In this document: positions 16,011 to 23,112 of the stretch, one piece after another
Position numbering within the stretch: the first letter of the stretch is position 1
Layout of the letters: each line of letters starts with the position of its first letter
The notes under the pieces: generated by a model
Told to the model about the DNA's origin: nothing
Databases searched by the model: none
The model's input: only the letters and a program-made list of their open reading frames with translations
Source of the DNA: SIG455 sp045589495
Lineage (GTDB): Bacteria; Bacillota; Clostridia; UMGS1810
Assembly: GCA_045589495.1 (NCBI GenBank)
Contig: JAZNPF010000006.1
Coordinates: 1 to 27,742 of the forward strand
Direction: 5' to 3'
Length of the DNA: 27,742 nt
Program-made: the position numbers and the translations under genes

Positions 16011-16991
16011 ATGCAGAATAATATACGCCCCGATTCAATGGCACGTATCAACACTCCCGAACTTGCTGAAGCATTTATTGACGAACAGATTGCACTTGTG
16101 CGTGAGCAGGTAGGGGACAAAAAAGTTCTTTTGGCGCTTTCCGGAGGTGTAGATTCTTCGGTAGTTGCAGCACTTTTAATAAAAGCCATCGGCAAACAGT
16201 TGGTTTGTGTTCATGTAAACCATGGTCTTATGAGAAAAGGCGAAAGCGAAGAAGTTATAGAAGTTTTTAGAAATCAATTGGATGCTAACCTTATTTATAT
16301 TGATGCAACCGATAGATTTTTAAATCTTTTAGCTGGTGTTGAAGAACCTGAAACCAAACGCAAAATTATTGGCGGTGAATTCATTAAAGTATTTGATGAA
16401 GAAGCAAGTAAACTTGAAGGCATTTCTTTCCTTGCCCAAGGTACTATATATCCTGATATTTTAGAAAGTGATGGCGTAAAGGCACATCATAATGTCGGTG
16501 GATTACCTGAAGATATGCAATTTGAACTTGTTGAACCTGTTCGTTTGCTCTATAAAGACGAGGTTAGAGTAGTTGGTAAAGCATTGGGACTTCCATCTTC
16601 AATGGTTGACCGTCAACCATTCCCTGGTCCCGGTCTTGGCGTTCGTTGCCTTGGTGCTATTACTCGTGATCGTCTTGCTGCACTTCGTGAATCAGATGCT
16701 ATTCTTCGTGAAGAGTTTGATAACGCTGGTTTAACTGATAAAGTTTGGCAGTTCTTTACTGTAGTTCCTGATTTTCGTTCTACTGGTGTGCGTGATGGTA
16801 AGCGTGCTTATGACTGGCCTGTAATTATCCGTGCAGTCAATACCGTAGACGCTATGTGCGTTACTGTTCCGGAAATTGATTGGAATGTTTTGAAAAAAAT
16901 AACAGACAGAATTTTATGCGAAGTTCCCGGTGTTTGCAGAGTCCTTTATGATTTGAGTCCGAAACCTAGTGCCACAATAGAGTGGGAGTAG
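16011..16991 (+). CDS. guaA: GMP synthase, ATP-pyrophosphatase subunit only (no glutaminase domain)
   Basis: This 326-residue protein converts XMP to GMP using ATP. The N-type ATP-pyrophosphatase motif SGGVDSS is at residues 44-50. VNHGLMRKGE, QGTIYPDILES, SHHNVGGLPE-like (AHHNVGGLPEDM), PFPGPGLGVRCLG and the C-terminal PSATIEWE are GuaA signatures. Usual bacterial GuaA is about 510 residues with an N-terminal glutamine amidotransferase domain. Here that domain is absent, and the gene starts cleanly after its own promoter and a GGAGGAA site, so this is not a truncation by the window. The layout is like the archaeal two-subunit enzyme (GuaAb). Ammonia must come from a separate glutaminase or be used directly. 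Much of the gene favours CGT for arginine, unlike neighbours rich in AGA, which suggests high expression. Confidence 0.93.
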   Translation: MQNNIRPDSMARINTPELAEAFIDEQIALVREQVGDKKVLLALSGGVDSSVVAALLIKAIGKQLVCVHVNHGLMRKGESEEVIEVFRNQLDANLIYIDATDRFLNLLAGVEEPETKRKIIGGEFIKVFDEEASKLEGISFLAQGTIYPDILESDGVKAHHNVGGLPEDMQFELVEPVRLLYKDEVRVVGKALGLPSSMVDRQPFPGPGLGVRCLGAITRDRLAALRESDAILREEFDNAGLTDKVWQFFTVVPDFRSTGVRDGKRAYDWPVIIRAVNTVDAMCVTVPEIDWNVLKKITDRILCEVPGVCRVLYDLSPKPSATIEWE

Positions 16992-17032
16992 AAATTAACC
17001 CCTTGAATCTTAATTCAAGGGGTTAATTTTTT
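16992..17032 (+). terminator. Strong Rho-independent terminator after guaA
   Basis: A 17-bp perfect stem (16992-17008 with 17013-17029) and a 4-base loop CTTA are followed by T residues to 17032. It starts right after the guaA stop. The convergent minus-strand gene ends at 17043, so the hairpin may also serve that gene, although the T-run in that direction is poorer. Confidence 0.93.
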
Positions 17033-17042
17033 ATCTAAGATA

Positions 17043-17342
17043 TTAAATTTCAAAATCCATACAATTTCTTGAAGATGTAAATGGGCGAACTTTTGTATCT
17101 GCTACGGCGACATGTTCTGGATGTGTTGCATAGAACTTCAAAGCGTTTTCATCAACAAATGTTGAATCTAGCATCAAATCCACATTTGATGTAGAAAGCC
17201 CTTCTGTGTAAACTTTAATATCAATCAAGCCTTCAATCTTTCCTTTTAGTGTTTCAAGACTTTCTTTGATCTCTGCTTTAATCTTTGATTTTTCATCTTC
17301 GGAATAATCTTTTAAATTCCATAAAATTATGTGCTTAACCAT
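17043..17342 (-). CDS. Dabb-family (stress-responsive alpha/beta barrel) protein
   Basis: This 99-residue protein begins MVKHIILWNLKD, with the conserved HI-W pattern of the Dabb domain. It continues with a charged helix (EDEKSKIKAEIKESLETL) and ends with a YATHPEHVAVADTKVRPF stretch, also typical (H-P-xH motif). Dabb proteins are small ferredoxin-like dimers; the biochemical role is known for few members and cannot be read here. It is the only minus-strand gene in the window and stands alone between guaA and the histidine operon. An in-frame ATG at 17351 directly abuts the ribosome binding site; the second ATG, at 17342, is 9 bases from AAGGAG and is preferred. It has its own consensus promoter. 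Confidence 0.86.
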   Translation of the reverse strand: MVKHIILWNLKDYSEDEKSKIKAEIKESLETLKGKIEGLIDIKVYTEGLSTSNVDLMLDSTFVDENALKFYATHPEHVAVADTKVRPFTSSRNCMDFEI

Positions 17343-17351
17343 TTTAATCAT

Positions 17352-17357
17352 CTCCTT
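17352..17357 (-). promoter_or_regulatory. Ribosome binding site of the Dabb gene
   Basis: AAGGAG on the minus strand (CTCCTT on the plus strand) is 9 bases before the ATG at 17342. It touches the ATG at 17351, so it decides in favour of the shorter protein. Confidence 0.75.
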
Positions 17358-17368
17358 AAATACGTGGA

Positions 17369-17397
17369 ATTATATCATATTTCTATTGTTTTGTCAA
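17369..17397 (-). promoter_or_regulatory. Consensus sigma-A promoter for the Dabb gene
   Basis: On the minus strand, TTGACA (17397-17392), exactly 17 bases and TATAAT (17374-17369) make a perfect match to the vegetative promoter. The predicted leader is very short, about 20 bases. Confidence 0.9.
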
Positions 17398-17418
17398 TCT
17401 TCAACAACAAAGAATGAA

Positions 17419-17439
17419 GGTAAATAAAGATATTTTACC
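17419..17439. repeat. Inverted repeat between the divergent promoters
   Basis: GGTAAA (17419-17424) is repeated inverted as TTTACC (17434-17439), with a 9-base centre. It lies between the -35 boxes of the Dabb and yerC promoters. This may be an operator or chance in AT-rich DNA. Confidence 0.35.
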
Positions 17440-17448
17440 AAACATATA

Positions 17449-17477
17449 TTGACTTTCACAATTTATTGTGTTATCAT
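17449..17477 (+). promoter_or_regulatory. Promoter of the yerC-his operon
   Basis: TTGACT (17449-17454), 17 bases and TATCAT (17472-17477) predict a start near 17484. The leader before the yerC ATG at 17510 is then only about 26 bases, too short for a T-box or an attenuator peptide. Control by DNA-binding proteins is therefore more likely. Confidence 0.8.
17457..17470. promoter_or_regulatory. Candidate operator in the promoter spacer of the his operon
   Basis: CACAAT-TT-ATTGTG is a perfect inverted repeat with 6-base arms. It fills the spacer between the -35 and -10 boxes, so a bound protein would block RNA polymerase. The link to YerC is inference from position. Confidence 0.5.
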
Positions 17478-17490
17478 ACTAAAGTGATAA
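17471..17490. promoter_or_regulatory. Candidate operator over the -10 box and start site of the his operon
   Basis: TTATCA (17471-17476) and TGATAA (17485-17490) form an inverted repeat with an 8-base centre, 20 bases in all. It covers the -10 box and probable start of transcription. The overall length suits a helix-turn-helix dimer of the TrpR type. Confidence 0.5.
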
Positions 17491-17509
17491 AGTGAAAGGG
17501 GCGTCTGAT

Positions 17510-17806
17510 ATGAAAAAGTTCGATTTTAACAGAACTGAAAATCTGTATAATGCCATTTTGAGTCTGGAAAATGCTGAAGAATGCAAAATATTTTTCGAAG
17601 ATATTTTTACTGTTAAAGAACTTCAGGATATTTCTCAACGTTATGAAGTGGCTATAATGTTGGATAAAGGCAAAAGCTATAATGAAATATGCGAGGTTAC
17701 AGGCGCAAGTACTGCCACCATAAGCCGCGTCAACAGATGCCTTATGTATGGAAACGGTGGTTATAAAACCATACTTTCGAAAAGAAGCAAAATGGAGGCA
17801 GAATAA
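17510..17806 (+). CDS. yerC: YerC/YecD-family TrpR-like transcriptional regulator
   Basis: This 98-residue DNA-binding protein has a TrpR-like fold. A VKELQDISQRYEVAIML segment matches the family's dimer core, and SYNEICEVTGASTATISRVNR (residues 56-76; helix-turn-helix) matches the DNA reader. Members next to histidine genes in Firmicutes have been predicted by comparative genomics to be histidine repressors (HisR); I rely on memory for that. Here it is the first gene of the his operon and shares one base with hisZ, which supports such a role. The ATG at 17510 follows AAAGGGG by about 7 bases; a GTG at 17492 precedes that site and is rejected. Inverted repeats over its promoter suggest autorepression. 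Confidence 0.88.
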   Translation: MKKFDFNRTENLYNAILSLENAEECKIFFEDIFTVKELQDISQRYEVAIMLDKGKSYNEICEVTGASTATISRVNRCLMYGNGGYKTILSKRSKMEAE

Positions 17807-18930
17807 TGGATATCAACTATTCGGTTATTAACAGCGACGAAAAAGCTATTTTTAAAATGCGGTCCCTTTATAAGAAATACGGATATACGCAATTCAAAAT
17901 GAGTAAATTCGAAGAATATGACTTATATGTAAGAAATAAAGATTTCTTGGTATCGGAAAATATTATAACTTTTACTGATACTGACGGTAAACTTATGGCT
18001 CTTAAGCCTGATGTTACTCTTTCAATAATTAAAAACACAGAATGCAAATGCGGTCAGGTGCAGAAAGTTTTTTATGATGAAAATGTATATCGCGTAAGCA
18101 AGGGAACTAACAGTTTTAAAGAATTGATGCAAGTTGGTCTTGAATGCATTGGTGATATTGATACATATAATATTTTTGAAACCATTATGTTGGCTGCAAA
18201 AAGTCTTGAAAGTATATCAGACAGTTATGTTCTTGATATATCCAATATGGATATCGTTTTAACTATAATAAATGACCTGGGCCTTGATAATAAGAGCAGA
18301 AGAGAAATAATTAAATGTATAGGAGAAAAAAATATACATGAAATAATTGAGATATGCGAAGAAAACAATGTTGCTCCAAACAAGATGGAATGTCTTGTTA
18401 AATTGGTTTCTTTATATGGTGACACTGATCATATTATCGAAGAATTAAAATCTCTTTCTTCGACTGAATGTTCAAAAGCCGTTAATGAACTTGAGCAAAT
18501 AATTTCGCTTATTAAAAAATCCGGATTTTATGATAAAATACGCATTGATTTTTCAGTAATCAGCGATAATCATTATTACAACGGTTTTGTATTTAAAGGT
18601 TTTATAGAAGGGTTGTCATCTTGGATACTTTCAGGTGGTCAGTATGATAATCTTATGAAAAAAATGCGTATCAATTCAGGCGCAGTAGGATTTGCGGTAT
18701 ATCTTGATATGCTTGAACGATTTGAAAATACTGATTCTCAATATGATGTTGACAATATTCTTTTATACGATAACGATACGAGTATTTTTGATTTAAATAA
18801 TGCAATTGACGGTATTGTAGAGTATGGAGAAAGTGTTCTTGCATCTAGAATTGTACCTGAAAATATCACATATAAAAAATTGATGAAATTTTGTGGAAAC
18901 GGGGGAGAAATCATTGAAGTCAATGCTTAA
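17806..18930 (+). CDS. hisZ: ATP phosphoribosyltransferase regulatory subunit HisZ
   Basis: This 374-residue paralogue of histidyl-tRNA synthetase does not charge tRNA. It forms a hetero-octamer with short HisG and is needed for catalysis and histidine feedback. The class II synthetase core is recognisable in LMALKPDVTLSIIK, the KVFYDENVYRV block (motif 2 region) and LSGGQYDNLMKKM near residue 285. It lacks the C-terminal anticodon-binding domain of HisRS, and the length fits HisZ. The neighbour hisG is the short form, as expected when HisZ is present. Its ATG shares a base with the yerC stop, and its end overlaps the hisG start, giving a coupled yerC-hisZ-hisG unit. Confidence 0.93.
   Translation: MDINYSVINSDEKAIFKMRSLYKKYGYTQFKMSKFEEYDLYVRNKDFLVSENIITFTDTDGKLMALKPDVTLSIIKNTECKCGQVQKVFYDENVYRVSKGTNSFKELMQVGLECIGDIDTYNIFETIMLAAKSLESISDSYVLDISNMDIVLTIINDLGLDNKSRREIIKCIGEKNIHEIIEICEENNVAPNKMECLVKLVSLYGDTDHIIEELKSLSSTECSKAVNELEQIISLIKKSGFYDKIRIDFSVISDNHYYNGFVFKGFIEGLSSWILSGGQYDNLMKKMRINSGAVGFAVYLDMLERFENTDSQYDVDNILLYDNDTSIFDLNNAIDGIVEYGESVLASRIVPENITYKKLMKFCGNGGEIIEVNA
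18901..18907 (+). promoter_or_regulatory. Ribosome binding site for hisG, inside hisZ
   Basis: GGGGGAG ends 6 bases before a TTG at 18914 and 15 bases before an ATG at 18923. The spacing favours TTG as the hisG start. Confidence 0.6.
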
Positions 18931-19555
18931 CGTGGCTTTGCCTAAGGGCAGACTCGGTCAAAAAGTTTATGATATGTTTGAAAAAGCAGGTTTTGAATGC
19001 CTATCCATAAAAGAGAATAACAGAAAACTTATATTTGAAAATCCTGAACGCGGTGTCAGATATTTCTGGGTAAAACCATCCGATGTTGCAATATATGTAG
19101 AACGTGGTGCCGCTGACATTGGTGTGTGTGGAAAAGACATTTTGCTTGAATATGAACCTGAAATTTATGAACTTCTTGACCTTGACACAGGAAAATGCAG
19201 AATGGCAGTAGCGGCAATGGCGGATTTTCGTGATGATACTAGAAAAACTCTCAAAGTTGCCACCAAATTTGCTAATATTGCAAAGAATTATTATAGTAAA
19301 AAAGGAAGAGATATTGATATTATTCATCTGAATGGATCTATAGAAATTGCTCCAATTTTAGGGCTTTCCGATGTGATTGTAGATATTGTGGAAACAGGAA
19401 GCACATTAAAAGAAAACAATCTTCAGGTTTTCGAAAACATCGTTCCAATAAGTGCCAGACTTGTTGCAAATAAATCAAGTTATAAATTTAAAGAAAGCCA
19501 AATTCGTACACTGGTTGATGATCTCAATAACCAAATTACTCGAGGTGATAACTAA
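18914..19555 (+). CDS. hisG: ATP phosphoribosyltransferase catalytic subunit, short form
   Basis: This enzyme catalyses the first step of histidine synthesis, joining ATP and PRPP into phosphoribosyl-ATP. It is about 213 residues from TTG 18914, or 210 from the ATG at 18923. ALPKGRLG at the N-terminus, GVCGKDIL, and the PRPP-binding DIVETGSTLKENNLQ are family signatures. It lacks the roughly 80-residue C-terminal regulatory domain of long HisG, so it depends on HisZ, encoded just upstream. The TTG start overlaps hisZ by 17 bases and is chosen on ribosome-binding-site spacing. The TAA shares its last base with the hisD start. Confidence 0.95.
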   Translation: MKSMLNVALPKGRLGQKVYDMFEKAGFECLSIKENNRKLIFENPERGVRYFWVKPSDVAIYVERGAADIGVCGKDILLEYEPEIYELLDLDTGKCRMAVAAMADFRDDTRKTLKVATKFANIAKNYYSKKGRDIDIIHLNGSIEIAPILGLSDVIVDIVETGSTLKENNLQVFENIVPISARLVANKSSYKFKESQIRTLVDDLNNQITRGDN

Positions 19556-20829
19556 TGATAAAAATACTTGAATACGGTAAAATCAATAATAATGAAATTT
19601 TTGCCCGTCAGGAAGATACTGATAACGTTGAGAAAATTGTATCCGATATAATAGCAGACGTAAAACAAAATGGAGATTCTGCACTTTATAACTATGCCAA
19701 AAAATTTGATAAAGCAACCATTTCTTCATTACGTGTAACAGAAGAAGAAATTAACGATGCAGTAAAATCAGTTGATGCAGAATTTATACGAATCCTTGAA
19801 CGTGCCGCAAAAAATATACGTTCTTTTCACGAAAAACAGGTGCGTACAAGTTACATAATATCTGAAGAAAACGGAGTTGTTACAGGACAAAAAATTACTC
19901 CGATTGATAAAGTTGGATTATATGTTCCTGGAGGTACTGCAGCATATCCGTCTACTGTTCTTATGGACTCCATTCCCGCCAAGATTGCAGGATGTAGCGA
20001 AGTTGTTATGGTTTCACCGCCGAACAGTGAAGGAAAAATCAATCCTGTAATACTTGCCGCTGCTTATGTGGCTGGCATAGATAAAATTTATAAAACAGGT
20101 GGTGCACAAGCAATAGCAGCGCTTTCTTATGGTACAGAATCTATTCCAAGAGTAGATAAAATTGTTGGTCCGGGAAATAAATTTGTTGCTGAAGCAAAAA
20201 AACAGGTGTTTGGTCAGGTGTCAATTGATATGATAGCCGGTCCAAGTGAAATTTTAATTATTGCAGATGAGAAAACCAATCCAAAATATGCTGCATCAGA
20301 TTTGCTTTCACAAGCCGAACATGATAAGATGGCAAGCGCTGTATTGATTACAGATTCAATGGAATTAGCTCACAAAATAAGCGCTGAACTTGAAAAACAG
20401 ATTCCAATGCTGGAGCGTAGTGAAATTGCTAGGGTCTCTATCGATAATAATGGGAAAATTATTGTTGTTAATGATTTAATGACTGCTATTGAAGTTTCAA
20501 ATGAAATTGCTCCGGAACATCTTGAGATTTGTGTTGATAATCCATTCGATTATCTGGACCAGATTAAAAATGCCGGAAGTATTTTTATGGGTAGAAATTG
20601 TCCTGAAGCACTTGGTGATTATATGGCGGGTCCAAATCACACTTTACCTACCAGTGGTACTGCAAGATTTTCCAGTCCTTTATCTGTAGATGATTTTGTA
20701 AAAAAATCTCAATACACATATTATACAAAAAAAGCACTTGAAAACATTGCTTATGATGTTGAATACTTTGCAACTAAAGAAGGTCTGACTGCACATGCAA
20801 AAAGTGCGGTTATCAGACTTGAGGAGTGA
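19555..20829 (+). CDS. hisD: Histidinol dehydrogenase
   Basis: This 424-residue zinc enzyme oxidises histidinol to histidine in two NAD-dependent steps, ending the pathway. Clear signatures are VGLYVPGGTAAYPSTVLMD, KTGGAQAIAALSYGT, VGPGNKFV, IDMIAGPSEILIIAD and the zinc-ligand region SQAEHDK. The end carries GPNHTLPTSGTARFSSPLS, with the catalytic His near its start. The length is usual for the family. It shares a base with hisG and is 4 bases from hisC. The order hisG-hisD-hisC-hisB is the common one for Firmicutes. Confidence 0.97.
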   Translation: MIKILEYGKINNNEIFARQEDTDNVEKIVSDIIADVKQNGDSALYNYAKKFDKATISSLRVTEEEINDAVKSVDAEFIRILERAAKNIRSFHEKQVRTSYIISEENGVVTGQKITPIDKVGLYVPGGTAAYPSTVLMDSIPAKIAGCSEVVMVSPPNSEGKINPVILAAAYVAGIDKIYKTGGAQAIAALSYGTESIPRVDKIVGPGNKFVAEAKKQVFGQVSIDMIAGPSEILIIADEKTNPKYAASDLLSQAEHDKMASAVLITDSMELAHKISAELEKQIPMLERSEIARVSIDNNGKIIVVNDLMTAIEVSNEIAPEHLEICVDNPFDYLDQIKNAGSIFMGRNCPEALGDYMAGPNHTLPTSGTARFSSPLSVDDFVKKSQYTYYTKKALENIAYDVEYFATKEGLTAHAKSAVIRLEE

Positions 20830-20833
20830 GAAA

Positions 20834-21886
20834 ATGAGCAGATTTTTTTCTGATAAGCATAGTAATCTTATTGCATACACGCCGGGTGAACAGCCTAAAG
20901 TAAATAATCTTATTAAATTAAATACAAATGAATCACCATACCAACCGTCTGTTAAGGCGATAGAAATGGCATCAGAAGCAGCAAAAAAATTAAACTTATA
21001 CTCTGATCCTTGCGCAAGTGAATTACATAAAACTTTAGCAGGTGTTTTAGGGGTAAAACCGACGCAGGTTTTAGCAACCAATGGTTCTGATGAAATATTG
21101 AATTTTACTTTTATGGCATTTTGTGATAAAGAACATCCGGCTGTATTTGCAGATATTACTTATGGTTTTTATCCTGTTTTTGCTGAACTTAACGGTGTAC
21201 CTTATGAGCAAATTCCATTAAATGAAGATTTCTCCATAAATATCAATGATTACATAGGTATAAACAAAAACATTTTTATTGCTAATCCTAATGCACCAAC
21301 AGGAATAGCATTATCAATTTCAGATATTGAAAAAATTGTTATTTCTAATCCGGATAATATCGTGGTTATTGATGAAGCGTATGTAGATTTTGGTACAGAA
21401 AGTGCTGTGAAGTTAATAGATAAATATGATAACCTCATTGTTACACAAACATTTTCAAAATCGCGTTCATTTGCAGGCGCAAGATTGGGCTTTGGTGTTG
21501 CATGTGAAGATTTAATTAACGATTTAAATACAATTAAATACAGCACTAATCCATACAATGTCAATTCAATGACTATGGCTGCAGGTATTGGTGTGTTGAA
21601 TGATGAATCATATACAAAGTCAAATTGTCAGAAAATTATTGATACTCGGAAATATGTGGCAGAACAACTTTCAATTCTGGGATTTGAATGTACTGATTCA
21701 AAAGCTAATTTTATTTTTGCAAAACACAATAAGTTTTCCGGAGAAAAAATTTATCAAATGTTACGTGAAAATAATATTTTAGTAAGACACTTTGACAAAA
21801 AGCGTATTAAGGATTATAATCGTATTACCATAGGTAGCAGGGAACAGATGGAAATTATGATTTCTGTGCTAAAAAAATTATTATAA
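20834..21886 (+). CDS. hisC: Histidinol-phosphate aminotransferase
   Basis: This 350-residue class I/II PLP-dependent aminotransferase converts imidazole-acetol phosphate to histidinol phosphate with glutamate. The N-terminal signature LIKLNTNESPYQPS is diagnostic of HisC. ATNGSDEILNF, NPNAPTGI and VIDEAYVDFG follow in family order. The PLP lysine is Lys209 in TFSKSRSFAGARLGFG. The ATG at 20834 is 7 bases after a GAGGAG that overlaps the end of hisD. An upstream in-frame start at 20795 is inside hisD and is rejected. The surroundings exclude an aromatic aminotransferase role as its main job. Confidence 0.96.
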   Translation: MSRFFSDKHSNLIAYTPGEQPKVNNLIKLNTNESPYQPSVKAIEMASEAAKKLNLYSDPCASELHKTLAGVLGVKPTQVLATNGSDEILNFTFMAFCDKEHPAVFADITYGFYPVFAELNGVPYEQIPLNEDFSININDYIGINKNIFIANPNAPTGIALSISDIEKIVISNPDNIVVIDEAYVDFGTESAVKLIDKYDNLIVTQTFSKSRSFAGARLGFGVACEDLINDLNTIKYSTNPYNVNSMTMAAGIGVLNDESYTKSNCQKIIDTRKYVAEQLSILGFECTDSKANFIFAKHNKFSGEKIYQMLRENNILVRHFDKKRIKDYNRITIGSREQMEIMISVLKKLL

Positions 21887-21899
21887 AGGATTGAAAAAA

Positions 21900-22487
21900 A
21901 TGAGGATTGCTGAAATCACGAGAAACACGTATGAAACACAAATTGAACTTAAAATTAACTTGGATTCTTCAAAAAACACTTCAATAGATACAGGCTGTGG
22001 TTTTTTAGATCATATGCTTACTCTTTTTTCAAAACATTCCGGTATCAGTTTAAGCGTTGACTGTAAAGGTGATACAAATGTAGATTATCATCATACTGTT
22101 GAAGATATAGGAATATGCCTTGGAAGTGCTTTGAAAAATGCTTTGGGTGATAAAAAGGGAATTACACGATATGGTAATTTTATTTTACCTATGGACGAGT
22201 CTTTGATTTTAAGTGCCATTGATTTGTCAGGTAGGGGAATATTGATATATGATTTGGATGTTCCAACAGAAAAAGTCGGAGATTTTGATACCGAATTAGT
22301 TGAAGAATTTTTCTACGGCTTCGTAAGAAATTGTGAATGTTCTCTTCATATAAAAAAGATTAACGGAACAAATTCGCATCACATTATAGAAGGTGCTTTT
22401 AAATCGGTTGCAAAATCATTAAAACAGGCTATTTCTATTGATGCAAATATTGCTGATGAAATTCCTTCAACGAAAGGGGTACTATAA
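21900..22487 (+). CDS. hisB: Imidazoleglycerol-phosphate dehydratase
   Basis: This 195-residue single-domain enzyme dehydrates imidazole glycerol phosphate to imidazole acetol phosphate. Metal-binding signatures are present: GCGFLDHML, VDYHHTVEDIGICLG and NSHHIIEGAFKS, plus MDESLILSAIDLSGRG. There is no N-terminal histidinol phosphatase domain of the kind fused to HisB in E. coli, so dephosphorylation must be encoded elsewhere. The ATG at 21900 is 9 bases after AAAGGA; a TTG at 21891 abuts that site. The TAA shares one base with the hisH start. Confidence 0.96.
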   Translation: MRIAEITRNTYETQIELKINLDSSKNTSIDTGCGFLDHMLTLFSKHSGISLSVDCKGDTNVDYHHTVEDIGICLGSALKNALGDKKGITRYGNFILPMDESLILSAIDLSGRGILIYDLDVPTEKVGDFDTELVEEFFYGFVRNCECSLHIKKINGTNSHHIIEGAFKSVAKSLKQAISIDANIADEIPSTKGVL

Positions 22488-23095
22488 TGGTAGCCATTAT
22501 TGAATATGGTGTCGGTAATTTGTTTTCACTGAAAAGTTCTTTGGATAAAATCGGTGTTGAATCTATCGTGACTCGTGACAAAGAAGTTATATCTTCAGCA
22601 GACAGAATAATTCTACCCGGTGTAGGTGCGTTTGGTGATGCTGCCATCAAATTAAAAGAAAGTGGTTTATTTGATTATTTAAAAGAACAGGCATTACTTG
22701 GCAAACCAATTATGGGAATATGTTTGGGAATGCAGTTGCTATTTGAAAAAGGTTATGAGTACGGCGAACATGAAGGACTTGGTTTGATAAAAGGTTCTGT
22801 TAAACCTATTTCTGATGTGATTGATAAAAATCTGAAAATCCCTCATATAGGATGGAATGCACTTAAATTTACAAAAGCATCAAAAATATTTAAATATATA
22901 AACGATGGTGATTGTGTATATTTCGTTCACTCTTTCTACGCGTGTGAATGTGATGAAAGTATAAGTTCTGTTTCTGAATATGGTGCAGAACTAACTGCTT
23001 CGGTAGAGTCTGCTAATGTGTATGGATGTCAGTTTCACCCTGAAAAAAGCGGTGATGTGGGGCTCAATATTTTAAAAGCCTTTTGTGAATTGTGA
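22487..23095 (+). CDS. hisH: Imidazole glycerol phosphate synthase, glutaminase subunit HisH
   Basis: This 202-residue class I glutamine amidotransferase supplies ammonia to HisF. The nucleophile is Cys79 in GICLGMQLLFE, and the His-Glu pair is His184 and Glu186 in CQFHPEKSG. IEYGVGNLFSLKSSL, LPGVGAFGDA and IPHIGWNAL (a HisH signature) confirm the subfamily against other amidotransferases. It lies between hisB and hisA, close to its partner hisF two genes downstream. This GATase is dedicated to histidine synthesis and would not be expected to replace the missing glutaminase of the nearby GuaA. Confidence 0.96.
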   Translation: MVAIIEYGVGNLFSLKSSLDKIGVESIVTRDKEVISSADRIILPGVGAFGDAAIKLKESGLFDYLKEQALLGKPIMGICLGMQLLFEKGYEYGEHEGLGLIKGSVKPISDVIDKNLKIPHIGWNALKFTKASKIFKYINDGDCVYFVHSFYACECDESISSVSEYGAELTASVESANVYGCQFHPEKSGDVGLNILKAFCEL

Positions 23096-23112
23096 TTGAA
23101 AGGAATACATAT

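Noticed and set aside
17398..17509. Histidine T-box or attenuator leader before the his operon
   Set aside because: The predicted leader is only about 26 bases and has no specifier-type stem or terminator hairpin.
20680..21081. 133-codon minus-strand open frame over the hisD-hisC junction
   Set aside because: It is antisense to two well-supported genes and shows no domain or start signal.
22679..23095. HisH as the missing glutaminase partner of the GuaA subunit
   Set aside because: It has HisH-specific motifs and sits next to hisF's operon position, so its partner is HisF. Sharing with GuaA would be speculation.
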